Under the pieces are notes generated by a model. That model did no database searches, was not told where the DNA came from, and saw only the letters and a list, made by a program, of their open reading frames with translations. From the NCBI GenBank assembly GCA_032622095.1, contig CP136063.1:212801982-212865981 (forward strand): a stretch of DNA of 64,000 nucleotides, given 5' to 3'. Shown one piece after another: positions 36,819 to 48,851 of the stretch. The stretch is from Siphonodentalium dalli. Lineage: Eukaryota > Mollusca > Scaphopoda > Gadilida > Siphonodentaliidae. Made by a program: the position numbers and the translations under genes. Numbering within the stretch: the stretch's first letter is position 1; every line of letters begins with the position of its first letter.

Positions 36819-37516
36819 AGTACCAGTCAGAAGAAGTGGTATATATTGAGGCGCGCCTTTATTGCGATATTGGGCGCGCTTAATTTCGAAAAAGGCGCGC
36901 TTGTAATTGCGTTATCGAACGCAAAATATTGAGATATTAAGCTCGCTAAATTCCATACAGACCCGATAGTGTTATAATTATATTAGCTAAATACTGTGCA
37001 TATACTGTACACATAGTGTACATATACCAGTAAAGTGATGTGGAACCCTCCGGTATGGTGATCAAATAGAAATGGAGAATAATATTGTTCAGAGTAGTTC
37101 AGGCAATGTTTTCTATGGAGTGTTACGGTCGATTTGTTTGAGTCTTTCGGTGATGTTAGTAGAATTCTACGTTCCTCCAGTTGGCATAGCAACTGAATAC
37201 TAATTTACCTGTTTCACGCACCGAACAAGTACATAATATGTCTTTAACAACTATAATTATATACAAATCTTAAACTTTGTCTCTATTTGTGCAATAAACA
37301 ATATATATAGAAAAGCAATAATTTGATTTAAATGTCACACTTTTGAGTGCAAGATGTCGCAATATTAAGCGCGAAATACTGCGACATTAAGCGCAAAATA
37401 GTGCAATAATATCGCAAGCGGCGCGCTTATAAGCGTTTCCACCTTGCAATATTATACTGCGATATTGGGCGCGAAAATATCGCGCTTAATATATACCACT
37501 TCCTTTGACTGGTACT
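36819..37516. mobile_element. GCGC-rich MITE ending 51 bp before exon 5A, with nested element
   Basis: The inverted ends AGTACCAGTCAGAAGAAGTG and GTGG-compatible CACTTCCTTTGACTGGTACT define it. The interior alternates GGCGCGCTT and GCGATATTGGGCGCG words. A truncated TTAA-family MITE (37031-37247) is nested inside. The right end lies 51 bp upstream of the exon 5A acceptor. The same element sits at 47975-48800 in copy B. Confidence 0.8.
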
Positions 37517-37567
37517 ATATTATGGTATGAGAAAACTCTATATCAGATTGTAATATTATTATTTCAG

Positions 37568-38480
37568 ATTTCACCCTCCGGCTGTGGTTGGTGTAATGGG
37601 TAGTGCCGCAGCCGCTGCCAACTTACTGGGACTGGGTCCACAGAAATGCCGCCACTCTCTCGCTATCGCCGCATCGTTCGCCGGAGCACCAATGGCCAAT
37701 GCGGGCACACCGACGAAACCACTCCATACTGGAAAGGCTGCACGATTCGGTCTGGAGTCGGCTTTGTTTGCTGATCACGGCATGGAAGGAAACAGTGAGA
37801 TCCTTGACATGGACTCTGGATTTGGGGCTTTCTACGATGATTACGATCCGCAAGAATTTCTAGAAAAGCATTCAAATCATAAAGGTTTTTTCTTGGATAA
37901 GCAGGACATTGCTATAAAGCGTTACCCGGCCCATCTGGGGATGCATTGGGCGATCGACGCCACCATGGCTGTTCGCGAAGAAATCAGAAAGACTGCGAGG
38001 CGCATCGAACCGGAAATGATTCAAGAGATAGAAATATCAACCCCGAACTCGAAATACATCAACCGCCCTCTACCGTCAACAGAACACGAAGCGCGTCATT
38101 CATTCCAATTCAATGTCAGCACGGCTCTGTTGGATGGTTACGTTACGCCAGAGTCATTTTACCACAGCCACAGAAGGCGCAGCGAACTTCTGAACATGTT
38201 AGACAAAGTCAAGATAGTCATTCCAGAAGATAATGTGCCGAACTTTAATGAAATGTACATATCCGTTAAAGTGACAATGTCGAACGGAAATGTTATTACT
38301 AAGCGATGTGACGCACCGTATGGGCACTGGAGAAACCCATTATCAGCTGCCGATCTGGAAAAGAAATTCAAAAGGAACACAAAGTCACTATCACGCGAGA
38401 AACAGGATGGCATCATCAACGCCGTGAAACAACTCGACAAACCTATTCAGACAAGTGAGCTCATCGGCTGGCTCCAGTGA
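37568..38480 (+). CDS. ACOD1: ACOD1 exon 5A (terminal exon, copy A)
   Basis: Acceptor ATTATTTCAG; entry phase 2 (AG|A gives Arg216); stop TGA at 38478-38480. It encodes residues 216-519, about 58% of the protein. FHPPAVVGVMGSAAAAANLL begins the exon. H218, K266 (GTPTKPLHTG), K333 (AIKRYPAH) and H338 match human H159, K207, K272 and H277. EHEARHSFQFNVSTALLDG and APYGHWRNPLS are also family hallmarks. The human C-terminal extension is absent. No consensus AATAAA is near the stop. The first seen is at 39076-39086, inside a downstream MITE. Confidence 0.97.
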
Positions 38481-38980
38481 GCGCCATTGCAATGAACTAT
38501 AAAGGAACAGTCCCCGACAAACGAGCACTCAGCTACACGCAAACACGCCTGCTTGTTTTGTTTGATGCAGATGCTTGATTATTGCATTTACCTGTTCAAA
38601 CTGGGCTCATCAACTGGTTATGGTTGTACAAAAGAACAATTGAATGTTGAACGAATGTTGAATGTTGTGTTAACTTCACGGACCCCATTTTTTTCAGCGT
38701 ATACTGCAGAGCAGAATAGCCGAAAAATAATGTATTCGCCGTTCGTGATAATGAGAGCGATGTAATATCACATCGTGCATGGCCAATGAAAAGAGGTCAT
38801 ACTGTGACTATATTGCTACACAATTACAGAGCGTGTGGTGTCATTTCTAGCCAAAGCTTTTGTCGGCCGTATCAGCTCCATTTTTTTATTTCAAATATAT
38901 GAGTGTTGTTATGGATTGATGTCTAAAGAATAGAAATGCATGCTATGGTGCAAATATATACATGAAACCCAGCTATTTAT
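38481..38980 (+). other. Probable ACOD1 3' UTR/downstream flank (copy A)
   Basis: Unique sequence shared with copy B (49765 onward, interrupted there by a LINE). Near 38690 copy A has an extra ~20 bp compared with B. No coding sequence is supported. Overlapping AATAAA signals at 39076-39086 may serve as a distal poly(A) signal. Confidence 0.4.
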
Positions 38981-38984
38981 TTAA

Positions 38985-39310
38985 GGACATATTATGGACC
39001 TGTTCGGGTTCGTTGATCTTATGCGCTATGCCAATCTGAGGAATGAAGCATTTTACTAACATCGCCGAAATTGTCAATAAAATAAAACCATACCACTCCA
39101 TGGAAAACGTCGTCTGAACTACGCTCAATTGTAAATATTTACATCTGGATTCGGGACGCAACTATCGGCGATAAACAAACACAAATGATATCGTCATCGA
39201 GAGTCATTGCGTTTAACTAATATATCAGAATGACGGTGTGTGCGTTGTCAATTTGGATTAATATTTGTAAAAGTAACTACTTTGAGCAAGATCATTCTCC
39301 AATATAAGTC
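38985..39310 (-). mobile_element. TTAA-type MITE family member (copy A)
   Basis: After TTAA at 38981-38984 it starts GGACATATTATGGACC and contains TTCGGGACGCAACTATCGGC. It is inverted relative to 37031-37247, so exon 5A sits between opposed copies of the same family. Its distal end has decayed. The region 39310-40130 beyond it holds nothing recognised. Confidence 0.65.
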
Positions 39311-40129
39311 ATTGCAACTTATTACAGAAATAGCTTTATTGCAATTTATAGTCAACGCATATAATGTGTCATTTGATCATGATCGTAGTGTATGTGAACG
39401 TTTTATATATGCTATTTTATATATGGTATATATTATATAGTACGTGTACGGTGTACAGGTTTGATTTACACAATTGATCAATTAGAAAGAATTTCCGAAC
39501 ATTCGAGCTGCGTTAGCGATGGATGGTTTCTGAATGCAGGTTTCCATCGTTTTCACAAAGGGTAAGCATGTTGCACATTTGGTGCATCTGTCACGTATAA
39601 CGATCTTAGCATTGACATATTATTTCCCCCATCTCAGCTGACACGGAAGGGTTCAGATATAACACCACACGCAATTTCTGACAAAGAACATGTACAGATG
39701 AAGGCCGACTCATAGTCAATCAGCACTAGTCATTTATCCATTTGAAAGATACATGTTTTGACAGCAACTGTTGAACGACATCATGCCTGTTTATTTGTCT
39801 GTTAATTGATATGTGTTGACATCGGTGAAAATTGATTTATTCAAACGTGTTTAATCTATCTACATATATATAAAAGAGTAGTACTGTATATATTTGATAA
39901 TGTAAATATTTTCACATCCTGTTGAATTATCATTAAAATTCTCAAACAAATTGAACACATTTTATATATACCAATCCCATTGTATTATCTATACACATGT
40001 GGTACCTATATACATGTAAAAAGCCCCACGCCGATTTGAATCATGAAACTATGCTCGGTTTTGTTAAGTTCGGAGGATCAATTACGTAAATAATTTTAAG
40101 AATTTAGATGTATTTGCGTTCAAATTATT

Positions 40130-41700
40130 CTCATTGTTTGAATGTCCAACCAATTTAGTGGGGAATATGTTGTTTTTAGACCAACAGCAGCATAATTTTC
40201 TACTTTTTTCAAACTTTTGGTCTCAAATTTCTATCAGTTGGAAATTGTCCAACCTTATTGCTTAGAAATTTCCAATAGTAGGAAAATTTGAGGTACCATG
40301 TTGGAAATTTTCCATCCTTAGTGGTGTGTGTCAAGTTGGAGGTTAAAATTTCCAAAAGTTGATAAGTATTTTCCTGGCTGAAAATTCCGACCCAAGTGCG
40401 TGTGTGTTTGTGGGGGAGTTTCGTCTGATTCAAAGTGGGGGTTCATTTGGAAATGTCAAGGTCCACAACCCCAACAAAAACTATCTAGCCACGTCCATGT
40501 ATGAAATGTAGGAAACAGTTGAAAATATCTATGACTTTGACAAAATTTGTCAGCGGTATATAACTTACGTGTATTTAGTATACTATTTACCAGCCTATCA
40601 CATCTGTCATTCCAGGGACTTCCAGTTCACCTTGGAAATTCCAACTGCACCCCCTTGAATCAAACCAAACACATGTTTTGTTGAATTTCATTTGCACCCC
40701 CCCCCCACCGTTTTGGACTCCAACTGCTCCTGTACAGGTCTAGTAGCTTATTCCGAATGGCTATTGTACTATAACCAGATGGAGGAACAGAACCATCGTT
40801 CTATATGCCCGGTATGAGAAATTTTAGAGATCTGAACCTGAGAAAATTGCGTAAATTCTAACATCTTGTGGTCTATTCCAGACAAATTCACATGACCACG
40901 GGGAGGGACCATGGTTTGCACTGGTGTGAGAAAATTTTGAAATCTGAACACAAAAAATCGCAAAATCCTGGCATCTGGACTGGCCTCAAGTTTTGCTAGT
41001 GTTTGAAATTTCAAACCTGTTATCCTGTTGTCCACAATTTTGACCAAATGTTGTAAAATAATGTTTTCTTAAACTAATTGGCATTTTTTTAGGCCACGGG
41101 GAGGGAACATGACAGACTGGGCAGACCATGGTTCGGCCCGGTGTGACAATATTTTGTAATCGGAACAAGAAAATAGCAAAATCGTAGCATATAGACTGAC
41201 CTCAAGCTTTCCCAGTGTTGGAAATTTCAAACCTGACACCTCCACTTAGGTTGGAAAATTTCCAACTGATGACCATTTCAGTCCACAATTTTGACCAAAT
41301 GTAGAAAAATATTGTTTTCTTAAATTAACTAGCAGTTTTTGACTGGCCACGGGGAGGGACCTGGACACAATCTTTCCAACTGTTGGAAATTTCCAATCTG
41401 ACACTCCCCTAAGGTTGGAAAATTTCCAACTGATGGCCATTTCAGTCTAAAATGTTTACCAAAAGTAGGAAAATGTGCAAATATTAGTATAAAACAACAA
41501 ATTCTCTTATAATAGATTGTTGGAAAATCAAACAACAAGACCAATTTCAGCTTGTTGTTAGTGTGAGATTTCCAACTAATGTTGCGTCAAGTATGAAATT
41601 TCCAACTGTTGAAAATTTTGACCAAAGTTGGGGGGGGGGGGGGGGGGGGGGTCAGATACCCACAAAAACCCCATGTCGCCACGTCTCTGTCTCCTTCCCC
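40130..41700 (+). repeat. TTGGAAATTTCCAAC-rich repeat block (copy A)
   Basis: Dense in TTGGAAA, TTTCCAAC, TTTTGACCAAA and 'ggccacggggaggga' phrases, in about three degenerate internal repeats, and ends in a ~23-base G run near 41630. It corresponds to 52790-54310 in copy B. It is non-coding and related to 6300-6905. Confidence 0.7.
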
Positions 41701-42054
41701 ACATGTAATTACGTCAGTGCAACGCGAAGATTCAAATGAGCTATTGAATGTGATTAATAATCTTCAGCGTTCTCTCCATACTTAGATCATGTCATGAATA
41801 TATACTCTATAGGAATCAGGGAGCTAAATGTGTGCCAGGCTCGGGGAGCGAGTGCACCGTGGAATGCTAGAGGTGAAGATAACTGTTCAAAGAATGTCCT
41901 TCACCTGATACATGTGACACGTTATTAACTGATGACATTTTGTTTATTTGATTTGTACATCATATATAACAAGAAAACTAAGATGCATGCATCAGGTCGG
42001 CCGTGAACTATCTACCATAGAATTGTTGTAGCTATCGATTATTCATTTTGAAAC

Positions 42055-42930
42055 ACCTGTCTGTATGTATGTATGTATGTGTGTATGCGTGAATGCATGT
42101 GTGTATGTGTTATAGACTCTAACACTGCTCGAATTTGGTATTTAACGTGTCAACTTGACCTCGCTCATAGGCATGTTTCTGGACCTTGACCGATCCGACT
42201 AAAAATTTGTGTGTAGGACTACTTCGATCCCGGGAGCAATATGGACGGGTCCAATTTCACGTGGGACCATGTTCTCGAACGTGCTGATATAGGCATGTTT
42301 CTGGACCAATTGAACAATAGTTTGGCCAGACGCTGTATATACTGGGTACTGTCCAGATGGAGGCGATCACAAAAAAAATCCCTAACTAGCCCGAACGAAG
42401 TCGAGTACATCAGCTAGTTTAATATATATTTTGGACATTTGTCTGTCTGTTTGTCTGTTAGCTATGGCCGGGAAAACTGCCGGACAGATTTGACGAAATT
42501 TGATACCTAGGGGAAATTATTTCCAGGGAGTATTTTGGACGGGTCAAATCTTGATCCCGACCTGACTTTGACATTCAAAAAGATCAATTCAAGGTCAAAT
42601 CTGGTAAAACGGAAGTATTTCAACGAAATTTGATACCTACTGTTACTTTTGTCCCAGGAGTGTTTCGGGTGGGTCAAATCATGACCCTGACCTGATCTTG
42701 ACATTCAAAATTGTCAATTCAAGGTCAAATCGGGTATAAAGCCGGGCGGATTTCGACGGGTACTTTTGTCGTGACTTTTGTCCGGGGAGTGTTTTGGACG
42801 GGTCAAATCGTGACCCCGACATGACCTTCACCTTTAAAATAGTCAATTCAAGGTTAAATCGCGCATTTCTCCGAAAATCAGAGGGGAACATCCCGGACGA
42901 AGTGGGGTCCACGAGCTACTATTATATATT
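42055..42930 (-). mobile_element. Minus-strand relatives of the CTTCGTCCGGG-head family
   Basis: Reading on the minus strand, heads occur near 42929 (TAGCTCGTGGACCCCACTTC, GTCCGGG) and near 42419 (CTAGCTGATGTACTCGACTT, GTTCGGGC). Between them are ~100-bp sub-repeats with GACGGGTCAAATC and TCAATTCAAGGTCAAATC, plus TATG/TGTC microsatellite tails. They resemble the heads of the intron 4 array but have different bodies. Confidence 0.65.
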
Positions 42931-44361
42931 TCTAGATTTAGTTACAAACTAAATACCTGTATATTGTACAAGGAAATGTTTGACAAATATATCTGTATCA
43001 ATATTACCATACGGGTCATTAAAATAGATACGACGAAACAAATTTTGAAGGGTGCATGTATCAGGTAAATTTTTATATTTCAAATGATGACAGGAATGCA
43101 GAAAGTTGAAGTACCTACGTAATACTGGCTATCCTCATGAAGAGATATACATGTATATAAAAACCAGATGAGGGATATGTCTGTACAGTTGCTAAACAAT
43201 TCAGTCATGCAAAAGAGGATCAAAGAGTAAGATACCAAATTGCTGCCTGTGGTAATGTTTTGTAACGAAATTCGGGAAAATTAGATTACTCTCACCCTGG
43301 TTATCCAGAAGATAATTGTGGAATCTGATGACGATCGGACAAGGGTGTCGTCTGTAGGATCACCAAATTATTTAGCCATAAAAATAGTAAAATTGAAGAT
43401 CACCGCTGGCAGTGATGTCTTCACAAGGACAGTTTGAGAACAAAATATGGCTCCCATCTAGCGGTGACCCAAAATATCCACATAAGAAAAAGTTCTCCAA
43501 TAAAAGCTGGTTGCAGGGTGCGCCAATTGATTCAAATTCGAAATTTAGCAGGGTGTACTGCTTGTGGCCATGTTTTCCCCGCAAATTTGATAGACTGATG
43601 GACAAAACCACTGAATCCGTTGAATCGATATACATGTATACATGGATTAATTTATATGCATTGTTATACACAGTACTGGTATATAAAGGTACTGAAAATA
43701 ACTATATTACTAGTATACACAAAATAAACCATATATCATGGCTATGGGTTCTAATATCCGAACATGACAGCTGAGAACTTGGTGTGAATTAAAGAGTGGT
43801 GGTTTCTCAAGCATATCTAACCCTCCACGTTAGAAACATGCCATTAAATGTCATAAGTATAATCTAGCTTGAGGACAGAAGTGATCCATAAAACCCCCCT
43901 TAATTCAACCAGGTCCTCGCGCGATGTATGATCGATCACATGATGATCTAGGGGGATTAGAATTGATGTATAAAAACAGCACTGCATGTAAATATAAAAT
44001 AAAATATTGCTACATCTTATTACAGATTATTGCCATATATAATCAGTGATTATACAGACAGTCTGACAAAATAAAGTTTCAGTGACACTCTATCCGAAGA
44101 GGGGAATAATTTCATCTGTTACAGTCAATGGAGCAATTATGAATCTGGAAAGGTGAAATTTCTAAGTAATACTAGATATCGACATGACGCGATAAAATAT
44201 AACGTAAATGCAATATGGCCGCTGGCGACCATTTTTTCCTATGAAATTAAAAAAATATTTGATAGCTCTCATCTGATAGATCAATATCAAGATAAATATG
44301 AAGTTTGGTGATGATCGGATGAGTGAAGTGGACTGTGGTCTGTGCTAAACGGTTTAGTAAT

Positions 44362-44665
44362 GCTTAAAAAGATTCTTACCTTAATATTTTTATGTTCACT
44401 TTATAAACTTCACTGAGTCATCTTTGTCATGTATTGAGTTTGATATCTTTTGTTAACAGTTTATAAATCATGTATGTCTCATGTTTGTTATTTTAATTTA
44501 TGTGTTTATTATCATTAAATAAAGTTGCATTCCTTAAAAAGATTCTTACCTCAATGTTTTTATGTTCACTTTATGAACTCCACTGAGTCATCTTTGTCAT
44601 GTATTGAATTTGATATCTTTTGTTAACAGTTTATAAATTATGTATGTCTCGTGTTCTTTATTATA
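44362..44665 (+). repeat. 170-bp tandem duplication
   Basis: CTTAAAAAGATTCTTACCT recurs 170 bp apart, followed in both copies by 'catctttgtcatgtattga' and 'gttaacagtttataaat'. The first copy contains AATAAA near 44517. The second is cut short at about 44665. Confidence 0.85.
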
Positions 44666-45928
44666 TTATATACACTTTATAGTGTTTTCAGAACGAAAAA
44701 AAATTGAATAAAATCAACAAATTTGTAAATTTAAAAACAATTCAAACGTTGTTGTATTCCATGTCCCAGCCCGGACATATACACCAAATTTCAATAATAT
44801 TCATTGAGAAACAACGGACCAAACGCTATATAACACCCGTATACATCTTTTATTCCGAATCGGACTCGGGTACATGTTATAGTAGGTACCGAATTGACAC
44901 ACGTCGACTGGGCGAGTTGGCCATGGGGCGATTAGGCCGATTCCGGCACATTCTATAATTTACCGTATGTATCCGTTTACGCGTAGTTTACTTTAGAAAG
45001 TTCCGCAATTAATACCGTAAATAGAGCGACCTTATTTGACAGAGAATGCCTCTGTTATTGATTATCAAGTTGCTGTACATTAAAAACGACAAATTCACAT
45101 GCTCGTTCAAGCGCAGTAGTCTATTTTCCCCATGTTAAAGGACATCCACAAATACTAAATAACGCTAACCTACTGCCGAATGTTTGACACGACAACTGTT
45201 AACATATTTGGGCTGAATTCATCTGACGCGGTATTATTCCTCAAAATAAACAACAAAACCATCGTTACTTGGAAATGTAGTTTGGGCTAACATTTACATA
45301 AATCCTCCAGATCAATTATCCGACACACACGTCAGATCAAAAAGTCACATGAAGTAACCGGCCAAATTGGCCGAAATAATTTTAACAGGTGAATTAATGG
45401 GGCAGTGGATGTTTGTTGCGGGGACATTTATAAACTGCTGTACATGTAGTTCTGGGTTTTTCCAGGTAAACTTTGGCTGCAGGGTAGAACTGTCGGACAC
45501 TTTGGGAACTATTTAAAAAAGTAAACACATGACCTATAATTTTTCTTGCATTTTCGTGATCAACTGGTGTCAATCTAGCTGGGTAAACAACACTGGAGTG
45601 GCCTGCAGGATTCAATTGGTGAATTTAACTGAAACGTTAACACTGTCGTCTATGGGAAACCATTTAGTTCAGTGATTCCTATATAGCTACGCCTGCATTG
45701 TGCTTTGCGTCGCATACAATCATGGAATTTCTCCCGGGTAGTTAATTCAATATTTGTTGCGATATCGGCTCACAAAGGTCTCAATAAAACATGCAATCTC
45801 GAGCTGGGACCACTTCCTATTATTTAGGAACAAGTATTAACAAAGCAATATATGCCCTGTCTTGTTTGTTCAATGCTATAAAGTTCACTGTCAGAACTGG
45901 TCAGAACATAAAAAAGTTCCCAGGTTTT

Positions 45929-47728
45929 AAACTGGTGGAATACTAGTATGATATACGGGCATAAGCTATAGATTAGGGATTCACGACATGAGAACTGGTG
46001 GAATATGATATACGGACATAAGCTATAGATTAGGGATTCACGACATGAGAACAGGTGGAATATGATATACAGACATAAGCTATAGATTAGGGATTCACGA
46101 CATGAGAACAGGTGGAATATGATATACGGACATAAGCTATAGATTAGGGATTCACGACATGAGAACAGGTGGAATATGATATACGGACATAATCTATAGA
46201 TTAGGGATTCACGACATGAGAACAGGTGGAATATGATATACGGACATAAGCTATAGATAGGGATTCACGACATGAGAACTGGTGGAATATGATATACGGA
46301 CATAAGCTATAGATTAGGGATTCACGACATGAGAACTGGTGGAATATGATATACGGACATAAGCTATAGATTAGGGATTCACGACATGAGAACTGGTGGA
46401 ATATGATATACGGACATAAGCTATAGATTAGGGATTCACGACATGAGAACTGGTGGAATATGATATACGGACATAAGCTATAGATTAGGGATTCACGACA
46501 TGAGAACTGGTGGAATATGATATACGGACATAAGCTATAGATTAGGGATTCACGACATGAGAACTGGTGGAATATGATATACGGACATAAGCTATAGATT
46601 AGGGATTCACGACATGAGAACTGATTGAATATGATATACGGACATAAGCTATAGATTAGGGATTCACGACATGAGAACTGGTTGAATATGATATACGGAC
46701 ATAAGCTATAGATTAGGGATTCACGGCATGAGAACTGGTTGAATATGATATACGGACATAAGCTATAGATTAGGGATTCACGACATGAGAACTGATTGAA
46801 TATGATATACGGACATAAGCTATAGATTAGGGATTCACGACATGAGAACTGGTTGAATATGATATACGGGCATAAGCTATAGATTAGGGATTCACGACAT
46901 GAGAACTGGTGGAATATGATATACGGACATAAGCTATAGAGTAGGCATTCACGACATGAGAACTGGTGGAATATGATATACGGGCATAAGCTATAGATTA
47001 GGGATTCACGACATGAGAACTGGTGGAATATTATATACGGACATAAGATATAGAGTAGGCATTCACGACATGAGAACAGGTGGAATATGATATACGGACA
47101 TAAGCTATAGATTAGGGATTCACGACATGAGAACTGGTGGAATATGATATACGGACATAAGCTATAGATTAGGGATTCACGACATGAGAACTGGTGGAAT
47201 ATGATATACGGACATAAGCTATAGAGTAGGGATTCACGACATGAGAACTGGTGGAATATGATATAAGGACATAAGCTATAGATTAGGGATTCACGACATG
47301 AGAACTGGTGGAATATGATATAAGGACATAAGCTATAGATTAGGGATTCACGACATGAGAACTGGTTGAATATGATATACGGACATAAGCTATAGATTAG
47401 GGATTCACGACATGAGAACTGGTTGAATATGATATACGGACATAAGCTATAGATTAGGGATTCACGACATGAGAACTGGTGGAATATGATATACGGACAT
47501 AAGCTATAGATTAGGGATTCACGACACGAGAACTGGTGGAATATGATATACGGACATAAGCTATAGATTAGGGATTCACGACATGATAACTGGTTGAATA
47601 TGATATACGGACATAAGCTATAGATTAGGGATTCACGACATGAGAACTGGTGGAATATGATATACGGACATAAGCTATAGATTAGGGATTCAAGACATGA
47701 AAACTGGTTGAATATGATATACGGACAT
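45929..47728 (+). repeat. 57-bp minisatellite, about 31 copies (end of copy A)
   Basis: The unit contains GAATATGATATACGGACATA, AGCTATAGATTAGGGATTCA and CGACATGAGAACTGG. Few substitutions separate the copies (GGTGG/GGTTG/GATTG, CTGG/CAGG, GATTAGGG/GAGTAGGC). It runs straight into the first base of copy B. The homologous array at the end of B has only 4 copies. Confidence 0.95.
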
Positions 47729-47974
47729 AAGTACGATGCAAATTATCTTTCGGTAGCATGTATATTCGGAGTCGCGCCCACGGTTAAGTGGTCCTGATAA
47801 TTTGTTATGATGCGGGGCTCCTGCTCAATTGCTATGGTGCTGGTAGGGAAAAGCGATCAATTTGCAGGACCACTCAACAAGGAACAAGCAGTGGTATTAT
47901 GTGCATAATATATGTTTAGCCTAAGAACACAACACAATTTGACGTGGCTGACCACTAAGACTTCCACGTGATAC

Positions 47975-48800
47975 AGTACCAGTCAGAAGAAGTGGTATAT
48001 TGAGGCGCGCCTTTATTGCGATATTGGGCGCGCTTAATTTCGAAAAAGGCGCGCTTATTATTGCGATATCGAACGCAAAATATTACAGACCCGATATTGT
48101 TATAATTATATTAGCTAAATACTGTGCATATATTGTACATATAGTGTACATATACCGTAAAGTGATGTGAAACACTCCGGTATGATGATAAAATAGAAAT
48201 GGAGAATAATATTGTTCAGAGTAGTTATTTTTACAAATATTATATCTAAATTGACAACCCACACCGTCATTCTTATATATTAATTAAATGCAGTGACTGG
48301 CGATAGCGAAATCGTTTTCGTTAGTTTATCGCCGATAGAAGCGTCCCGATTCGAGTAGTAAATATTTACAATTTAGCGTTGTTCAGGCAATGTTTTCTAT
48401 GGAGTGTTACGGTCGATTTGTTTGAGTCTTTCGGTGATGTTAATATAATTCTACATTCCTCCAGTTGGCATAGCAACTGAATACTAATTTACCAGTTTCA
48501 CGCACCGAACAAGTACATAATATGTCTTTAACAACTATAATTATATACAAATCTTAAACATTGTCTCTATTTGTGCAATAAACAATATATATAGAAAAGC
48601 AATAATTTGATTTAAATGTCACACTTTTGAGTGCAAGATGTCGCAATATTAAGCGAGAAATACTGCGACATTAAGCGCAAAATAGTGCAATAATATCGCA
48701 AGCGGCGCGCTTATAAGCGTTTCCACCTTGCAATATTATACTGCGATATTGGGCGCGAAAATATCGCGCTTAATATATACCACTTCCTTTGACTGGTACT
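47975..48800. mobile_element. GCGC-rich MITE before exon 5B, with nested TTAA-family element
   Basis: Same inverted ends as 36819-37516 and the same 51-bp spacing to the exon acceptor. The nested element (48159-48531) is fuller than in A: it keeps a ~160-bp central part that A has lost across a short GTT microhomology. Confidence 0.8.
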
Positions 48801-48851
48801 ATATTATGGTATGAGAAAACTCTATATCAGATTGTAATATTATTATTTCAG

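Larger units (their letters stand above)
27203..37567 (+). other. ACOD1 intron 4 (10.4 kb)
   Basis: Mostly one large tandem array (27305-36042), then about 530 bp of unassigned AT-rich DNA (36043-36572), then the left edge of segmental copy A with its MITE. It ends with the acceptor ATTATTATTTCAG. Confidence 0.85.
10073..38480 (+). other. ACOD1: ACOD1 gene span (five coding exons, 519 aa)
   Basis: Joining 10073-10090, 12000-12126, 22534-22721, 26889-27202 and 37568-38480 gives 1560 bases: 519 codons plus a TGA stop. The splice phases are 0, 1, 0 and 2 and agree at every junction. Residues 1-48 form a presequence-like extension, and about 50-519 match the MmgE/PrpD fold of aconitate decarboxylase. 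The enzyme converts cis-aconitate to itaconate, in vertebrates at mitochondria. The human protein is 481 residues and lacks the long N-terminal extension. Numbering from the proposed start, D152, T156, H162, H218, K266, K333 and H338 correspond to human D93, T97, H103, H159, K207, K272 and H277. A second terminal exon (5B) lies at 48852-49764. Confidence 0.9.
41970..45374. other. 3.4-kb segment present only in copy A
   Basis: Copy B jumps directly across this interval at 54621-54627 with about 2 bp of microhomology (AA after CATATAT). The segment holds inverted head-type elements (42055-42930), a 170-bp tandem repeat (44362-44665) and otherwise unassigned AT-rich DNA (42931-44361, 44666-45374). 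Confidence 0.8.
36573..47728 (+). repeat. Segmental duplication, copy A
   Basis: From AAGTACGATGCAAATTATC onward this aligns with 47729-55400 at high identity, in the same orientation, and ends in a 57-bp minisatellite that directly abuts copy B. A differs from B by several indels. A lacks the LINE at 49805-50660, the MITE at 51123-51626 and a ~160-bp stretch near 37095. A alone has 41970-45374, and its minisatellite is much longer. Confidence 0.92.

Noticed and set aside
38553-38765. 70-codon frame downstream of exon 5A, with a partly matching one at 50708-50905
   Set aside because: The copy-B version is changed by an indel that breaks the shared frame, and neither has a domain; treated as 3' flank.
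45929-47728. Possible CRISPR array (regular 57-bp repeats)
   Set aside because: The whole 57-bp unit repeats with only point changes; there are no unique spacers, and the locus is in an animal gene region. It is a minisatellite.
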